64,000 bases of DNA from Clostridiales bacterium (GTDB lineage: Bacteria; Bacillota; Clostridia; Oscillospirales; Oscillospiraceae): contig SFFV01000004.1 in the NCBI GenBank assembly GCA_004557735.1, positions 82,083-146,082 of the forward strand. Direction: 5' to 3'. The translations under genes and the position numbers were made by a program. This document shows, piece after piece, positions 54,176 to 63,519 of this stretch; position 1 is the first letter of the stretch; every line of letters starts with the position of its first letter. Under the pieces are notes generated by a model. It worked only from the letters and a program-made list of their open reading frames with translations, made no database searches and was not told the DNA's origin.

Positions 54176-55005
54176 GCGCTCGCCCCCTTCTTCCCGAACA
54201 CACCGCGCGCCTGACGGCGGCGGCGCTCGTCGCCCGCCTGCACAAGATTCATCACAACCATCACAAGGAGGATCGCAAGGAAGAGCAGCGTGAACAGCGC
54301 GTAGATCTTCGGCTGGAGCGGCTTTTTCGTATAATTGTAGATCTCCACCGGCAGCGTGACGAAGCCCGGGCCGTAAACAAAGTACGAGATGACAAAGTCG
54401 TCCAGACTCATCGTGAACGCCATGAGCGCGCCGGAGAGGATGCCCGGCATGATCTCGTGGATGATGACCTTGAAGAACGCCTGCACGGGCGTGCAGCCGA
54501 GATCGAGCGCGGCGTCGAGCAGGTTCGGATCGAGCTGGCCGAGCTTCGGCATCACGGACAAGATGACGTACGGCAGATTGAACGTGATGTGCGCAATGAG
54601 CAGCGTCGAAAAGCCCAGCACATTGTTGAGCTTCATCATCTGCCCGGCGAACGCAAAGAGAAGCGCGAGCGAAACGCCCGTGACGATCTCGGGGTTCGTG
54701 AGCGGGATGTTCGTCACGGCCATGGTAACGCGGCGCATCCGGCCGGACATGGCGCGGATGCCAATGGCCGCCATGGTGCCCAGCACCGTCGCCACGAGCG
54801 AGGCGATCACCGCGACAATGACGGAATTGGCAAGCAGCGGCAGCAGCACGTCGTCGCGGAAGAGCGCGCCGTACTGCGCGAATGTGAAGCCCTTCCACAC
54901 GGCAATGTCCGTCCCGGCGTTGAACGACGCCACGGCCAGAACGATCATGGGGATATAGAGGAACAAAAACACGAGCACGGTGAAAACGCGGTTGAAGGTC
55001 TTCAT
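54172..55005 (-). CDS. potC: spermidine/putrescine ABC permease PotC
   Basis: A 277-residue permease with six helices and the EAA loop LLDAALDLGCTPVQAFFKVI. It forms the polyamine channel with PotB. The ATG at 55005 overlaps the potB stop by 4 bp; GGAGG lies 10 nt upstream. Confidence 0.95.
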   Translation of the reverse strand: MKTFNRVFTVLVFLFLYIPMIVLAVASFNAGTDIAVWKGFTFAQYGALFRDDVLLPLLANSVIVAVIASLVATVLGTMAAIGIRAMSGRMRRVTMAVTNIPLTNPEIVTGVSLALLFAFAGQMMKLNNVLGFSTLLIAHITFNLPYVILSVMPKLGQLDPNLLDAALDLGCTPVQAFFKVIIHEIMPGILSGALMAFTMSLDDFVISYFVYGPGFVTLPVEIYNYTKKPLQPKIYALFTLLFLAILLVMVVMNLVQAGDERRRRQARGVFGKKGASA

Positions 55006-55811
55006 ATCGTCGCGACCTCCTCCCCGTCCGAGAAGCGGTTCATAACCGCGACGCACACGAGCACCATCACCATCAGAACGAGCGAGAGCGCCGCGCCGAG
55101 GTTCGGGTTGTAGGCGGCCTTGAACTGGCTTTCGATCACGTCGCCGATGAGCGTCGTACCGGCGGAGCCCATTTTCTGCGAGATATAGAACGTGGACACG
55201 GCGGGGACAAACACCATCGTGAAGCCGGAGATGATCCCCGGCACGCTCAGCGGGAGCGTCACCTGCGTGAACACCTGCGCCGGGGTGCAGCCAAGGTCCT
55301 CGGCGGCCTCGGTAAGGCGCGGATCGAGCTTTACGAGCACCGAATAGAGCGGCATGATCATGTACGGCAGATAGTTATACACCATGCCGAGCACGACCGC
55401 GCCGTCCGTGCGGATGAGCGGCAGCGGCTGAAGGCCGAGACTCGTGATGAGCCCATTGATGATGCCGGTATCGTCGAGCAGCGCCACCCACGCGAGCGTG
55501 CGCAGAAGAAAGCTCATGCACATCGGCAGCATAACGAGCATGTAGAGAAAGCGCTGCCGCTCCGGCGCGGCGGACGCCAGACAGTATGCCACCGGATAGC
55601 CGATCACAAGGCAGATGAGCGACGAGAGGATCGCCAGCCATATGCTCTTGAGGAAAATGGGGAGATATGTCCCCATGCGGGAAATGTTATCAAACGTAAA
55701 AGCGCCGGTGATGGAATCGGTGAACGAAAACCAGATCACGATGCCGAGCGGGACGACCGTAAAGATCGCCATCCACACGAGATACGGCGCCGCGAGCGCT
55801 TTATTCTTCAT
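55002..55811 (-). CDS. potB: spermidine/putrescine ABC permease PotB
   Basis: A 269-residue permease with six helices and the EAA loop LTEAAEDLGCTPAQVFTQVTL. Its start codon lies inside the 3' end of potA (11-bp overlap), consistent with tight translational coupling of the transporter subunits. Confidence 0.95.
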   Translation of the reverse strand: MKNKALAAPYLVWMAIFTVVPLGIVIWFSFTDSITGAFTFDNISRMGTYLPIFLKSIWLAILSSLICLVIGYPVAYCLASAAPERQRFLYMLVMLPMCMSFLLRTLAWVALLDDTGIINGLITSLGLQPLPLIRTDGAVVLGMVYNYLPYMIMPLYSVLVKLDPRLTEAAEDLGCTPAQVFTQVTLPLSVPGIISGFTMVFVPAVSTFYISQKMGSAGTTLIGDVIESQFKAAYNPNLGAALSLVLMVMVLVCVAVMNRFSDGEEVATI

Positions 55812-56967
55812 TGGCGGATTCCTCCCGGCTCTCCGAGGATTCCTCCTCCGCCTCCGGATCGTATTCCGCGTCGGACAGCTCGTCGTACTCCTCCGAGAAG
55901 GAGCTGTAGTCGCCGTAGAGACCGGAATACTTGCTCTTGTGCATGATGTGGAAGCCGTCCGGCACAATGCGGATGCCGATGCGCTGACCGACCTCCGGGC
56001 TGTCGGTCGTCTGGATGAGCCACTTGAAGCCCTTGAAGTCTACGATGACGTCGTACTGCATGCCCTTGAAGGTAATGCTCGTCACGGTGCCGGTCAGCAT
56101 ACCGTCCTTCACGGGGACGATATCGATATCCTCCGGGCGGACGACGACGTCCACCGGCTCGTCCTTTGCAAAGCCCTTGTCCATGCACCGGAAGCGGCGG
56201 CCGAACGTTTCGACCACATAGTCCTCGCGCATGATGCCGTCGAGAATGTTGCTCTCGCCGATGAAGTCCGCTACGAAGGCGTTCTTCGGTTCATTATATA
56301 TATCCTCCGGCGTGCCGATCTGCTGGATGATGCCCTCGTTCATGACGACAACGGTGTCGGACATGGCGAGAGCCTCTTCCTGATCGTGGGTCACATAGAT
56401 GAACGTAATCCCCATCTGCTGCTGGATGCGCTTGAGCTCCTGCTGCATATCCTTGCGCAGGCGCAGATCGAGCGCGCCGAGCGGCTCGTCAAGCAGAAGC
56501 ACCTTCGGGCGGTTCACCAGCGCGCGGGCGATCGCCACACGCTGCTGCTGGCCGCCGGAGAGCGACGTCACCTTGCGGTTTTCGAAGCCCTTGAGCGATA
56601 CGACCTCGAGCATTTCCGTAACGCGCTCGTCGATCTCGTCCTCCGGGACCTTGTGGTTCCGCAGGCCAAAAGCGATGTTGTCGTACACGTCCAGATGCGG
56701 GAACAGCGCGTATTTCTGAAACACGGTGTTCACCTGCCGTTTGTACGGAGGAATGTCGTTGATCCTTACGCCGTCAAACAAAACGTCCCCCGAGGTAGGC
56801 TTAAGAAACCCGCCGATAATTCTCAGCGTGGTCGTCTTGCCGCATCCCGAGGGTCCTAACAGTGTAAGAAACTCTTTGTTGTTGATGTACAGGTTGATGG
56901 AATCCAGAACGGTCTCACCGTCGAAGGCCATGGTGCAATCGACCAGGCGGATGAGTTCTTTGGCCAT
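55801..56967 (-). CDS. potA: spermidine/putrescine ABC ATPase PotA
   Basis: A 388-residue ATPase. Walker A GPSGCGKTT, Q-loop VFQKYALFPHL, signature LSGGQQQRVAIARAL and Walker B VLLLDEPLGALDL are followed by a C-terminal TOBE domain (about 270-345) that is typical of PotA. The final 35 residues form an unusual Glu/Ser/Asp-rich tail (DYSSFSEEYDELSD and onward) beyond the family's usual end. GGGGGAGG precedes the ATG. It heads the potABCD operon. Confidence 0.95.
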   Translation of the reverse strand: MAKELIRLVDCTMAFDGETVLDSINLYINNKEFLTLLGPSGCGKTTTLRIIGGFLKPTSGDVLFDGVRINDIPPYKRQVNTVFQKYALFPHLDVYDNIAFGLRNHKVPEDEIDERVTEMLEVVSLKGFENRKVTSLSGGQQQRVAIARALVNRPKVLLLDEPLGALDLRLRKDMQQELKRIQQQMGITFIYVTHDQEEALAMSDTVVVMNEGIIQQIGTPEDIYNEPKNAFVADFIGESNILDGIMREDYVVETFGRRFRCMDKGFAKDEPVDVVVRPEDIDIVPVKDGMLTGTVTSITFKGMQYDVIVDFKGFKWLIQTTDSPEVGQRIGIRIVPDGFHIMHKSKYSGLYGDYSSFSEEYDELSDAEYDPEAEEESSESREESANEE

Positions 56968-57015
56968 TATCCTCCCCCTCTTTTCCCGATTTTTCGCGCT
57001 TTGCGCGTTAGGGTA

Positions 57016-57044
57016 ATCATATAGATTTCGTCGGCAAATGTCAA
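57016..57044 (-). promoter_or_regulatory. sigma-A promoter of potABCD
   Basis: On the minus strand TTGACA (57039-57044) and TATGAT (57016-57021) with a 17-bp spacer, 49 bp before the potA start codon. Confidence 0.88.
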
Positions 57045-57093
57045 TGCAATTTATTGATTTGAAAGCAATATTTTTTGCCGCCCGGCCGAAATG

Positions 57094-57133
57094 AAAAAAG
57101 TGACAAAAACATGATGTGTTTCCGTCACTTTTT
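57094..57133 (-). terminator. terminator of the pseudouridine synthase/MATE operon
   Basis: On the minus strand AAAAAGTGAC pairs with GTCACTTTTTT, with an inner AAACA...TGTTT pairing, ending in a T run. It lies 3 bp after the pseudouridine synthase stop. Confidence 0.8.
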
Positions 57134-57136
57134 CCG

Positions 57137-58114
57137 TCATTTAATGCGTTCGGCAAACGATTTGAAATACTTTTCCACGAACTCCGGCGTTTTGGTCCGG
57201 AAGCTCTTTCCGTTGAGATATTCAAGCGCGCCCGCGGGGGTGTCAAAGGCAAATCGCAGCCGCCAGGAGCAGAGCGCCTGCCCCTTTTCGCCGTAGGCGC
57301 GGTTGTCCTTTTCCCGGCCGTATTTCCCGTCGCCGAGCAGAGGGCATCCGGCGTGGCGGAACTGGGCGCGGATCTGGTGCGTGCGCCCGGTGATGAGCCG
57401 GCACTCCACGAGCGTGAGACGCCCGTCGGCCGCGAGCGTTCTGTATTCCGTCACGGCGGTTTTCGCCCCCGTGCGCGGCGTATCGTAGACATAGACCTGA
57501 TTGTTCTTCGCGTCCTTGAAGAGATACCCCTCGAGCCGTCCGGCGGCGGGACGCGGCGCGCCGACGACGGCGGCAAGATAGATCTTCTCGATCTCGCGGT
57601 TTTTGACCTTTTCGTCCATGATGCGCAGCGCCTCGGCATTTTTTGCCGCGATCACAATGCCGCCGGTGTTGCGGTCGATGCGGTTGCAGAGCGCCGGCGC
57701 AAAGCTGTTCTCCTGCGCGGGGTCCCACTCGCCCTTCGCGCGGAGATACGCCTGGATGTTTGCGATGAGCGTGTTCCAGCTCCACTCCCCCGCGCTGTGA
57801 CAGAGGACGCCCGGCTTCTTGTCCACGAGCAGGATGTTCTCGTCCTCATAGACGATGTCGAGCCGGGGCGCGGCGATTCTGCGCCACGCATTATCCTCCC
57901 GCGGCGCCTCAAAAAATTCGTCCGGGAGATATATGCGTACCGTGTCGCCCTCAGCGAGGCGCGCCTCGCCCTTTGCCGGGCGGCCGTTGATCTTTATATC
58001 CTTTTTGCGCAGCGTCTTTTGCAGAAGCGATTCCGGGATAAGCGGCGCCGCCTTGCTCACAAACCGGTCGAGCCGCTGCCCGGCGTCGTTCCGGCCGATG
58101 GTAAATTCCTTCAT
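57137..58114 (-). CDS. RluA/RluD-family pseudouridine synthase with S4 domain
   Basis: A 325-residue enzyme. The N-terminal S4 RNA-binding domain (about 10-75, RLDRFVSKAAPLIPESLLQK) is followed by the synthase domain with catalytic Asp in CNRIDRNTGGIVIAAKN (RIDRNTGG in place of RLDRxTSG, a common variant) and RLITGRTHQIRAQFRHAG. The rRNA or tRNA target is unknown. The ATG overlaps the MATE stop by 4 bp. A paralogue is at 50314. Confidence 0.94.
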   Translation of the reverse strand: MKEFTIGRNDAGQRLDRFVSKAAPLIPESLLQKTLRKKDIKINGRPAKGEARLAEGDTVRIYLPDEFFEAPREDNAWRRIAAPRLDIVYEDENILLVDKKPGVLCHSAGEWSWNTLIANIQAYLRAKGEWDPAQENSFAPALCNRIDRNTGGIVIAAKNAEALRIMDEKVKNREIEKIYLAAVVGAPRPAAGRLEGYLFKDAKNNQVYVYDTPRTGAKTAVTEYRTLAADGRLTLVECRLITGRTHQIRAQFRHAGCPLLGDGKYGREKDNRAYGEKGQALCSWRLRFAFDTPAGALEYLNGKSFRTKTPEFVEKYFKSFAERIK

Positions 58115-59493
58115 TGCCCCTCCGCGAGCGTCAGCTCCCGGTCCATATTTTGCAGCGCGCGGCGCAGGAAAAACGCCGTGGCGCACGCCGATACGACCTC
58201 CGCGATCGGGAAGCACCACCATACGTTGCCGACGTTCCCTGTCAGCGACAGAAGATACGCCGCCGGGATGAGCGCCACGACCTGACGCAGCACCGACGTG
58301 AAGAATGAATAGAGACTCTTGCCGAGCGCCTGACAGACCGACCCGCCCACGATGCAGAACGCCGCGATCGGGAAATGGATGGCGATCTTGCGCAGCGCCG
58401 GGATGCCGATGGCAAGCATGTGCTCCGACGGCGAGAACGCCAGCAGCAGTACGCCGGGGATCGTTTCAAAGAGCAGCAGTCCAACTGCGAGGATGCACAC
58501 GGCAAACAGCACGCCGTAGCGGATCGTCCGGTAAATGCGTTCCTTTTTCCGCGCGCCGTAGTTATAGCCGACGATGGGGACAATGCCGTTATTCAGTCCG
58601 AACACCGGCATGAAGAAGAAGCTCTGCAGCTTGAAGTATGCACCGTAGACCGCGACCGCCGTGGACGTGAACGCCATGAGGATGCGGTTCATGAGATAGT
58701 TCGTAAGGGAACCGATACCGACCATGAGGATGGACGGAAAGCCGATGCGATAGATGTCGAGGATGATGCGCCCGTCCGGACGGCAGTCGGAAAGGCGGAT
58801 GCGGACCTCTGTGTTGTGCCGGTGGTGGAAGTACGCTCCGGCGAGCGCGCCGAGCGCTTGGCCGATGACCGTGGCGACGGCAGCGCCGGCGGTCCCCATC
58901 GCGGGCAGGCCGCACCAGCCATAGATAAAGAACGGGTCAAGGATGATATTCGCCGCCGCGCCGATCATCTGCGTCCACATGGCGAGCTTCGTCTGTCCCG
59001 TGGACTGGAGCAGGCGCTCGAAGTTAATTTCAAAATACACAAAAACCGAGCCGACGGTGACAATGCGCAGATACGAATCGCCGTAGCTGCGGATGGATTC
59101 GATATCCGTCTGCGATCGGATAAAGGCGTCGGCAAAGAAAATACCGAAAACAGCCATGATGACCCAGCAGCACACGCAGAGGAACAGGCTGTTGCCCGCC
59201 ACGCGGTTGGCGAGCTTATTGTCCCGGCTGCCAAGCGAACGGGAGAGCATCGTCGAGACGCCGACGCCCGTGCCGGTGGCGAGCCCGATGAGAATGTTCT
59301 GCGCCGGGAACGCCAGCGAGAGCGCCGAAAGGCAGTCCTCCGACACCCTCGCCACATATACGCTGTCAACAATGTTGTAGAGCGCCTGCACCAGCATCGA
59401 GAGCATCATGGGCACTGCCATCGAAAGCAGCAGCTTTCCCTCCGGCATTTCGCCCATGCGCCGCGACCGGGCCAGGCTGCTTGTTTCCTCCAT
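58111..59493 (-). CDS. MATE-family multidrug/cation antiporter
   Basis: A 460-residue transporter with 12 helices in two repeats (MAVPMMLSMLVQALYNIVDSVYVARV opens the first). It is of the NorM/DinF-like type found in many copies in Clostridia; the substrate is unknown. The ATG at 59493 lies 9 nt after GAGGA; upstream in-frame ATGs at 59502 and 59520 lack a properly spaced ribosome site. It is co-transcribed with the pseudouridine synthase gene. Confidence 0.92.
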   Translation of the reverse strand: MEETSSLARSRRMGEMPEGKLLLSMAVPMMLSMLVQALYNIVDSVYVARVSEDCLSALSLAFPAQNILIGLATGTGVGVSTMLSRSLGSRDNKLANRVAGNSLFLCVCCWVIMAVFGIFFADAFIRSQTDIESIRSYGDSYLRIVTVGSVFVYFEINFERLLQSTGQTKLAMWTQMIGAAANIILDPFFIYGWCGLPAMGTAGAAVATVIGQALGALAGAYFHHRHNTEVRIRLSDCRPDGRIILDIYRIGFPSILMVGIGSLTNYLMNRILMAFTSTAVAVYGAYFKLQSFFFMPVFGLNNGIVPIVGYNYGARKKERIYRTIRYGVLFAVCILAVGLLLFETIPGVLLLAFSPSEHMLAIGIPALRKIAIHFPIAAFCIVGGSVCQALGKSLYSFFTSVLRQVVALIPAAYLLSLTGNVGNVWWCFPIAEVVSACATAFFLRRALQNMDRELTLAEGQ

Positions 59494-59532
59494 GGGATCC
59501 ATTCCTCGTTTCTGTCTCATATGTGAATAATT

Positions 59533-59561
59533 ATTATATCATAGGCTTTTGCGATGGGCAA
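59533..59561 (-). promoter_or_regulatory. sigma-A promoter of the MATE gene
   Basis: On the minus strand TTGCCC (59556-59561) and TATAAT with extended TG (TGATATAAT; -10 at 59533-59538), spacer 17 bp. Confidence 0.75.
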
Positions 59562-59679
59562 GGTTTTTTCTTTTTTCGCTGTCTTCCTCTGGCTTTTTCC
59601 AAGAAGATGTGATACAATATGTTGTGGTTCCTATCAGACGGCTCAGCCGCGAAAAATAGGCGGTCCGGTGATTTTTCTG

Positions 59680-59708
59680 TTGACAATACAGAAATGCTCA
59701 TATATAAT
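59680..59708 (+). promoter_or_regulatory. sigma-A promoter of the yceD-rpmF operon
   Basis: TTGACA (59680-59685) and TATAAT (59703-59708), both full consensus, with a 17-bp spacer, 40 bp before the yceD start. Confidence 0.92.
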
Positions 59709-59748
59709 AGCAAGGCTTGTGAGATGCTGACAGAGGGTTGGAATCAAC

Positions 59749-60243
59749 ATGAATCTCCACGAACTTCTTCGGAATCCCGGCTCGCGGCTGCCTTTTCGGT
59801 GTGAGCTTTCCACGGACCGGCTGGATTTCCCCGCCGTTCTCTCCTACACCGCTGCCCCTGTGGGCGAGGGCTATATCGTGAACAGCGCCGGCGCGCTGAC
59901 GCTGCGGGGCACGCTCTCGGCAGCGATGCGCTGTGTGTGCGACCGATGCGCCGCCGAGTTTGACCGGGAAGTGAGCTGCCCGCTCGATATCCCGCTCGCG
60001 TCCGAGCTGCAGGACGAGGAAAACCCCGATTATTTCCTGCTGGAGGGCGATGAGCTTGATCTGGAGGATCTGCTGGAGACCGTGTTCATCCTGAACATGG
60101 ACACCCGGTTCCTTTGCCGGGCCGACTGCAAGGGGCTCTGCTCCCGCTGCGGCAAGAATCTCAACGAAGGTCCCTGTGATTGCAGGGCGGAGTCGGATCC
60201 AAGACTGGCTGTTTTGGAACAGCTGTTGGACGATAAACCATGA
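59749..60243 (+). CDS. yceD: YceD-family (DUF177) 23S rRNA accumulation protein
   Basis: A 164-residue protein of the DUF177/YceD family, needed for normal 23S rRNA levels in E. coli and plants. The conserved block AMRCVCDRCAAEFDREV and the C-terminal C-x3-C...C-x2-C cluster (CRADCKGLCSRCGKNLNEG) are present. It is directly upstream of rpmF, the arrangement seen in most bacteria. Confidence 0.92.
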   Translation: MNLHELLRNPGSRLPFRCELSTDRLDFPAVLSYTAAPVGEGYIVNSAGALTLRGTLSAAMRCVCDRCAAEFDREVSCPLDIPLASELQDEENPDYFLLEGDELDLEDLLETVFILNMDTRFLCRADCKGLCSRCGKNLNEGPCDCRAESDPRLAVLEQLLDDKP

Positions 60244-60286
60244 TTATGCGCTGTTCAAAGCAGCCAAAGTACGAGGAGGTGTCACC

Positions 60287-60478
60287 ATGGCAGTCCCCAA
60301 GAGCAAAGTAAGCCGTACCAGACGCGACAAGAGACGCGGCAGCAACTGGAAGCTCACCGTCCCCGCTCTGGTCAAGTGCCCCCAGTGCGGCGCTTTCAAG
60401 CTCCCCCACCGGGCCTGCAAGGCCTGCGGCATGTACGATGGCCGTCAGGTTCTCAAGGTAGACGAGGAGAAAAAGTAA
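60287..60478 (+). CDS. rpmF: 50S ribosomal protein L32
   Basis: A 63-residue L32 beginning MAVPKSKVSRTRRDKRR. Four cysteines (C31, C34, C44, C47) form the zinc ribbon, so it is the zinc-binding form. GAGGAGGT lies before the ATG at 60287. Co-transcribed with yceD. Confidence 0.98.
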   Translation: MAVPKSKVSRTRRDKRRGSNWKLTVPALVKCPQCGAFKLPHRACKACGMYDGRQVLKVDEEKK

Positions 60479-60486
60479 CCGAGCTT

Positions 60487-60518
60487 AAGAAGAGGAGGCT
60501 TTGCCCCCTCTTCTTTTG
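60487..60518 (+). terminator. terminator after rpmF
   Basis: AAGAAGAGGAGGC pairs with GCCCCCTCTTCTT (one mismatch), followed by TTTT. Confidence 0.85.
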
Positions 60519-60533
60519 CTATGAGGAGTTTGT

Positions 60534-61820
60534 ATGTTCAACACGATCTCGTCCGTGGACCCCGGCTCCCGGCTCGAGGGCAGGGTGCTCCCCGGAGACG
60601 AATTGCATTATATCAACCGGCACGAGATCCGCGACGTGCTCGATTATAAATACTGGGCGTATGACCGTTCGCTGACGCTGGAATTCCGGGACGCGGGCAC
60701 GATCCGCATCCGAAAAAAGGAAGGCGAGGATCTCGGTCTGAACTTTGAAACGTACCTGATGGATAAGCCGACGGGCTGCTCCAACCGGTGCGTGTTCTGC
60801 TTTGTCGATCAGCTGCCGCGCGGGATGCGCAAAACGCTCTATTTCAAGGACGACGACGCGCGCCTTTCGTTCCTCACGGGGAACTATATCACCTGCACCA
60901 ATCTTTCCGAGCGCGAGCTGCAGCGCATCTGCGATTTGAAGATAAGTCCGCTGAATATCTCCGTGCACGCGACCGACCCGGAGCTGCGCGCAAAGCTCAT
61001 CGGCAACCCGCGCGGCCGGGAGATCATGGACATTCTCCGCCGGTTTGCCGAAGCCGGTATCTTCATGGAGTGTCAGATCGTCGCCGTGCCGGGCTGGAAC
61101 GACGGCGCGGCGCTGCAGCGCTCGATGGAGGATCTTGCGACGCTTTACCCGCATGTGAGCAGCGTTTCCATCGTGCCGGTAGGACTCACCTGCCACCGTG
61201 AAAAGCTCACGCCGCTCTCCCCCTATACGCCCGGGCAGGCGCGCGCAACGGTCGAACAGGCGGAGGCGTTCGCCGCGGAGTGTTTTGAAAAATACGGAAG
61301 CCGTATTTTCTATTGCAGCGACGAAATGTATCTGCGCGCCGGTCTCCCCCTGCCGGAGGACGAATACTACGAGGACTATGCCCAGCTGGAAAACGGCGTA
61401 GGCATGCTGCGTCTGCTGGAGACCGAGTTTCGTCTCGCTCTCTCGCTGGAGGACGGGTCCGACCGGAAGGCGACGCCGCGCTTCTCCATTGCAACCGGCA
61501 AGGCCGCAGAGCCGTATCTGCGCGCGCTCGTGGAAAAGGCAGGAGCGAACGGCACGGTCTACGGCGTCCCGAACGACTTTTTCGGTCACACGATCGACGT
61601 CGCCGGACTGCTCACCGCGCAGGACATCATCCGCCATCTCCGGGGCAGGGATCTCGGCGAGCGGATATACATTCCCAAAACGATGCTGCGCCACGGCGAG
61701 GGCGTGTTTCTTGACGATCTCACGCCTGAGGACGTATCGCGCGAGCTCGGCGTGCCGGTCATCCCGCTTGAGGTGGACGGCGCGGAGCTGCTTGCCGCGA
61801 TGCGCTTTAAAGAACTTTAA
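60534..61820 (+). CDS. DUF512 radical-SAM-like iron-sulfur protein with PDZ-like N-terminus
   Basis: A 428-residue protein. A PDZ-like region (about 1-60: SRLEGRVLPGDELHYINRHE) precedes a CxxxCxxC cluster at C82, C86 and C89 that would bind a 4Fe-4S cluster as in radical SAM proteins. A DUF512 domain fills the C-terminal half (about 220-425). The family is widespread in Clostridia, often next to der as here, and its reaction is unknown. The ATG at 60534 has ATGAGGAG upstream. The der gene starts 24 bp after the stop. Confidence 0.9.
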   Translation: MFNTISSVDPGSRLEGRVLPGDELHYINRHEIRDVLDYKYWAYDRSLTLEFRDAGTIRIRKKEGEDLGLNFETYLMDKPTGCSNRCVFCFVDQLPRGMRKTLYFKDDDARLSFLTGNYITCTNLSERELQRICDLKISPLNISVHATDPELRAKLIGNPRGREIMDILRRFAEAGIFMECQIVAVPGWNDGAALQRSMEDLATLYPHVSSVSIVPVGLTCHREKLTPLSPYTPGQARATVEQAEAFAAECFEKYGSRIFYCSDEMYLRAGLPLPEDEYYEDYAQLENGVGMLRLLETEFRLALSLEDGSDRKATPRFSIATGKAAEPYLRALVEKAGANGTVYGVPNDFFGHTIDVAGLLTAQDIIRHLRGRDLGERIYIPKTMLRHGEGVFLDDLTPEDVSRELGVPVIPLEVDGAELLAAMRFKEL

Positions 61821-61844
61821 CACCCCCGAAAGGAGGATCATTTT

Positions 61845-63179
61845 ATGGCTAAACGACCCCTTGTTGCGATCGTCGGCCGCCCCAATGTGGGTAAATCCCT
61901 GCTTTTCAACCGTCTGTGCGGAAAGCGTCTGTCCATCGTAGAGGACACTCCCGGCGTGACGCGCGACCGCCTGTACGCCGCGTGCGAATGGGCGGGGCGC
62001 ACCTTTGATATCGTCGATACCGGCGGCATTGAGCCGACGGCGGACAGCGAAATCCTGCTCTTCATGCGCGAGCAGGCGGAGATCGCCATCAACTCCGCGG
62101 ACGTGATCGTGTTCGTGACCGAGATCGGCACCGGCGTCACCGCCGCCGATCAGGAGGTTGCCGCAATGCTCAAGCGCTCGCACAAGCCGGTCGTGCTCTG
62201 TGTGAACAAGATGGACTCCGTCGGTCAGGTCGATCCGGGCATCTATGAGTTTTACTCGCTCGGTCTCGGCGATCCGATCGCGCTCTCTGCCATCCACGGC
62301 CACGGCACGGACGAAATGCTCGACGCGTGCATCGCAAACTTCCCGCCCGAGGAAGAGAGCGAGGAGGAGGACGATCTCATCCGCGTCGCCGTCATCGGCA
62401 AGCCGAACGTCGGAAAGTCCTCGCTTGTCAATCTTGTGCTCGGAGAAAACCGCGTGATCGTCGCGGATATGGCCGGCACGACGCGCGACGCCGTGGACAC
62501 CCGGCTCGAGAACAAGTACGGCAAGTATATTTTCATCGATACCGCCGGCATCCGCCGCAAATCCAAAGTGGACGACCGCATCGAAAAGTTTTCCGTCATG
62601 CGCGCGCAGCTCGCCATTGAGCGCGCGGACGTGTGTCTCATCATGATCGACGCGCGCGAGGGCGTCACCGAGCAGGACACCAAGATCGCCGGCCTTGCGC
62701 ACGAGGCGGGTAAAGCAAGCATCATCGTCGTCAACAAGTGGGATCTCGTCGAGAAGGACACCCACACGATGGACAGAATGCGCAAGGATATTTATCGCGA
62801 TCTTTCCTTCATGACGTATGCGCCGGTCCTCTTCATCTCCGCGCTCACCGGCCAGCGCACCGAGCGTATTTTTGAGCTTGTGAACTTTGTGAACGATCAA
62901 AGCTCCATGCGCATCACAACCGGCCTTCTCAACGACGTACTCGCCGACGCGCAGGCGCGCGTGCAGCCGCCGTCCGACAAGGGCCGCCGTCTGAAGATCT
63001 ACTATATGACCCAGACCGGCACAAGGCCGCCGCACTTTGTCATCTTCTGCAACAGCCGGGAGCTTTTCCACTTCTCCTATCAGCGGTATATTGAAAACCA
63101 GATCCGCTCGACATTCGGTCTGGAGGGCACGCCCATCCGCATCACCGTCCGGCAGAAAGGCGACCGCGAGGATAGTTGA
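61845..63179 (+). CDS. der: ribosome-associated GTPase Der (EngA)
   Basis: A 444-residue GTPase with two tandem G domains (first GRPNVGKS at 11-18; second GKPNVGKS near 185) and a C-terminal KH-like domain. Each G domain shows DTPG/DTAG-type and NKxD motifs (VNKMD, VNKWD). It is essential for 50S subunit assembly. AAAGGAGG precedes the ATG. Its place beside the DUF512 gene and near rpmF and yceD gives this stretch a ribosome-biogenesis theme. Confidence 0.97.
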   Translation: MAKRPLVAIVGRPNVGKSLLFNRLCGKRLSIVEDTPGVTRDRLYAACEWAGRTFDIVDTGGIEPTADSEILLFMREQAEIAINSADVIVFVTEIGTGVTAADQEVAAMLKRSHKPVVLCVNKMDSVGQVDPGIYEFYSLGLGDPIALSAIHGHGTDEMLDACIANFPPEEESEEEDDLIRVAVIGKPNVGKSSLVNLVLGENRVIVADMAGTTRDAVDTRLENKYGKYIFIDTAGIRRKSKVDDRIEKFSVMRAQLAIERADVCLIMIDAREGVTEQDTKIAGLAHEAGKASIIVVNKWDLVEKDTHTMDRMRKDIYRDLSFMTYAPVLFISALTGQRTERIFELVNFVNDQSSMRITTGLLNDVLADAQARVQPPSDKGRRLKIYYMTQTGTRPPHFVIFCNSRELFHFSYQRYIENQIRSTFGLEGTPIRITVRQKGDREDS

Positions 63180-63217
63180 AAAATCCGAAAAAATCTTCGT
63201 GCGCGGCAAAGTCGCTC

Positions 63218-63246
63218 TTGACTTTACCGCGCACATTTGCTATAGT
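63218..63246 (+). promoter_or_regulatory. sigma-A promoter of tRNA-Ser
   Basis: TTGACT (63218-63223) and TATAGT (63241-63246) with a 17-bp spacer, 39 bp before the tRNA. Confidence 0.88.
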
Positions 63247-63285
63247 AGACAAGCTGAATTGAATAGTTTTCCGTTGGACCGCTAT

Positions 63286-63378
63286 GGAGAAGTCGCGTAG
63301 CCCGGTCGAGCGCGCACGATTGGAAATCGTGTATACCCCATAAGGGTATCGAGGGTTCGAATCCCTCCTTCTCCGCCA
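63286..63378 (+). tRNA. tRNA-Ser (GGA)
   Basis: A 93-nt class II tRNA. The acceptor GGAGAAG pairs with CTTCTCC, the discriminator is G and CCA is encoded. The anticodon loop TTGGAAA gives GGA, and the long variable arm (TACCCC/GGGGTA-like stem) is typical of tRNA-Ser. Confidence 0.97.
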
Positions 63379-63386
63379 AAACTTTT

Positions 63387-63431
63387 TGGAAAGTGTCTGA
63401 ATTGCCAAGTGCAATTCAGACACTTTTCCTT
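63387..63431. terminator. terminator after tRNA-Ser
   Basis: AAAGTGTCTGAATTG pairs with CAATTCAGACACTTT across a 7-nt loop, followed by TCCTTTTC. Confidence 0.92.
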
Positions 63432-63519
63432 TTCTCACTTGAACCCATCGGGTTTGCACAGCCGTCCGACAAATGGCAACCCCCGGTTCCGCAGACGGCG
63501 GGACCGGGGGTGATTGGTT

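Noticed and set aside
52982..54898. One 638-residue protein covering potC and potD on the minus strand
   Set aside because: The first 240 residues are potC read out of frame (Arg/Ala/His-rich); the true PotD starts at 54175 with a signal peptide and overlaps potC by 4 bp.
60519..63236. 905-residue minus-strand open frame opposite DUF512 and der
   Set aside because: Composition artefact of GC-rich codons on the other strand; both plus-strand genes are unmistakable.
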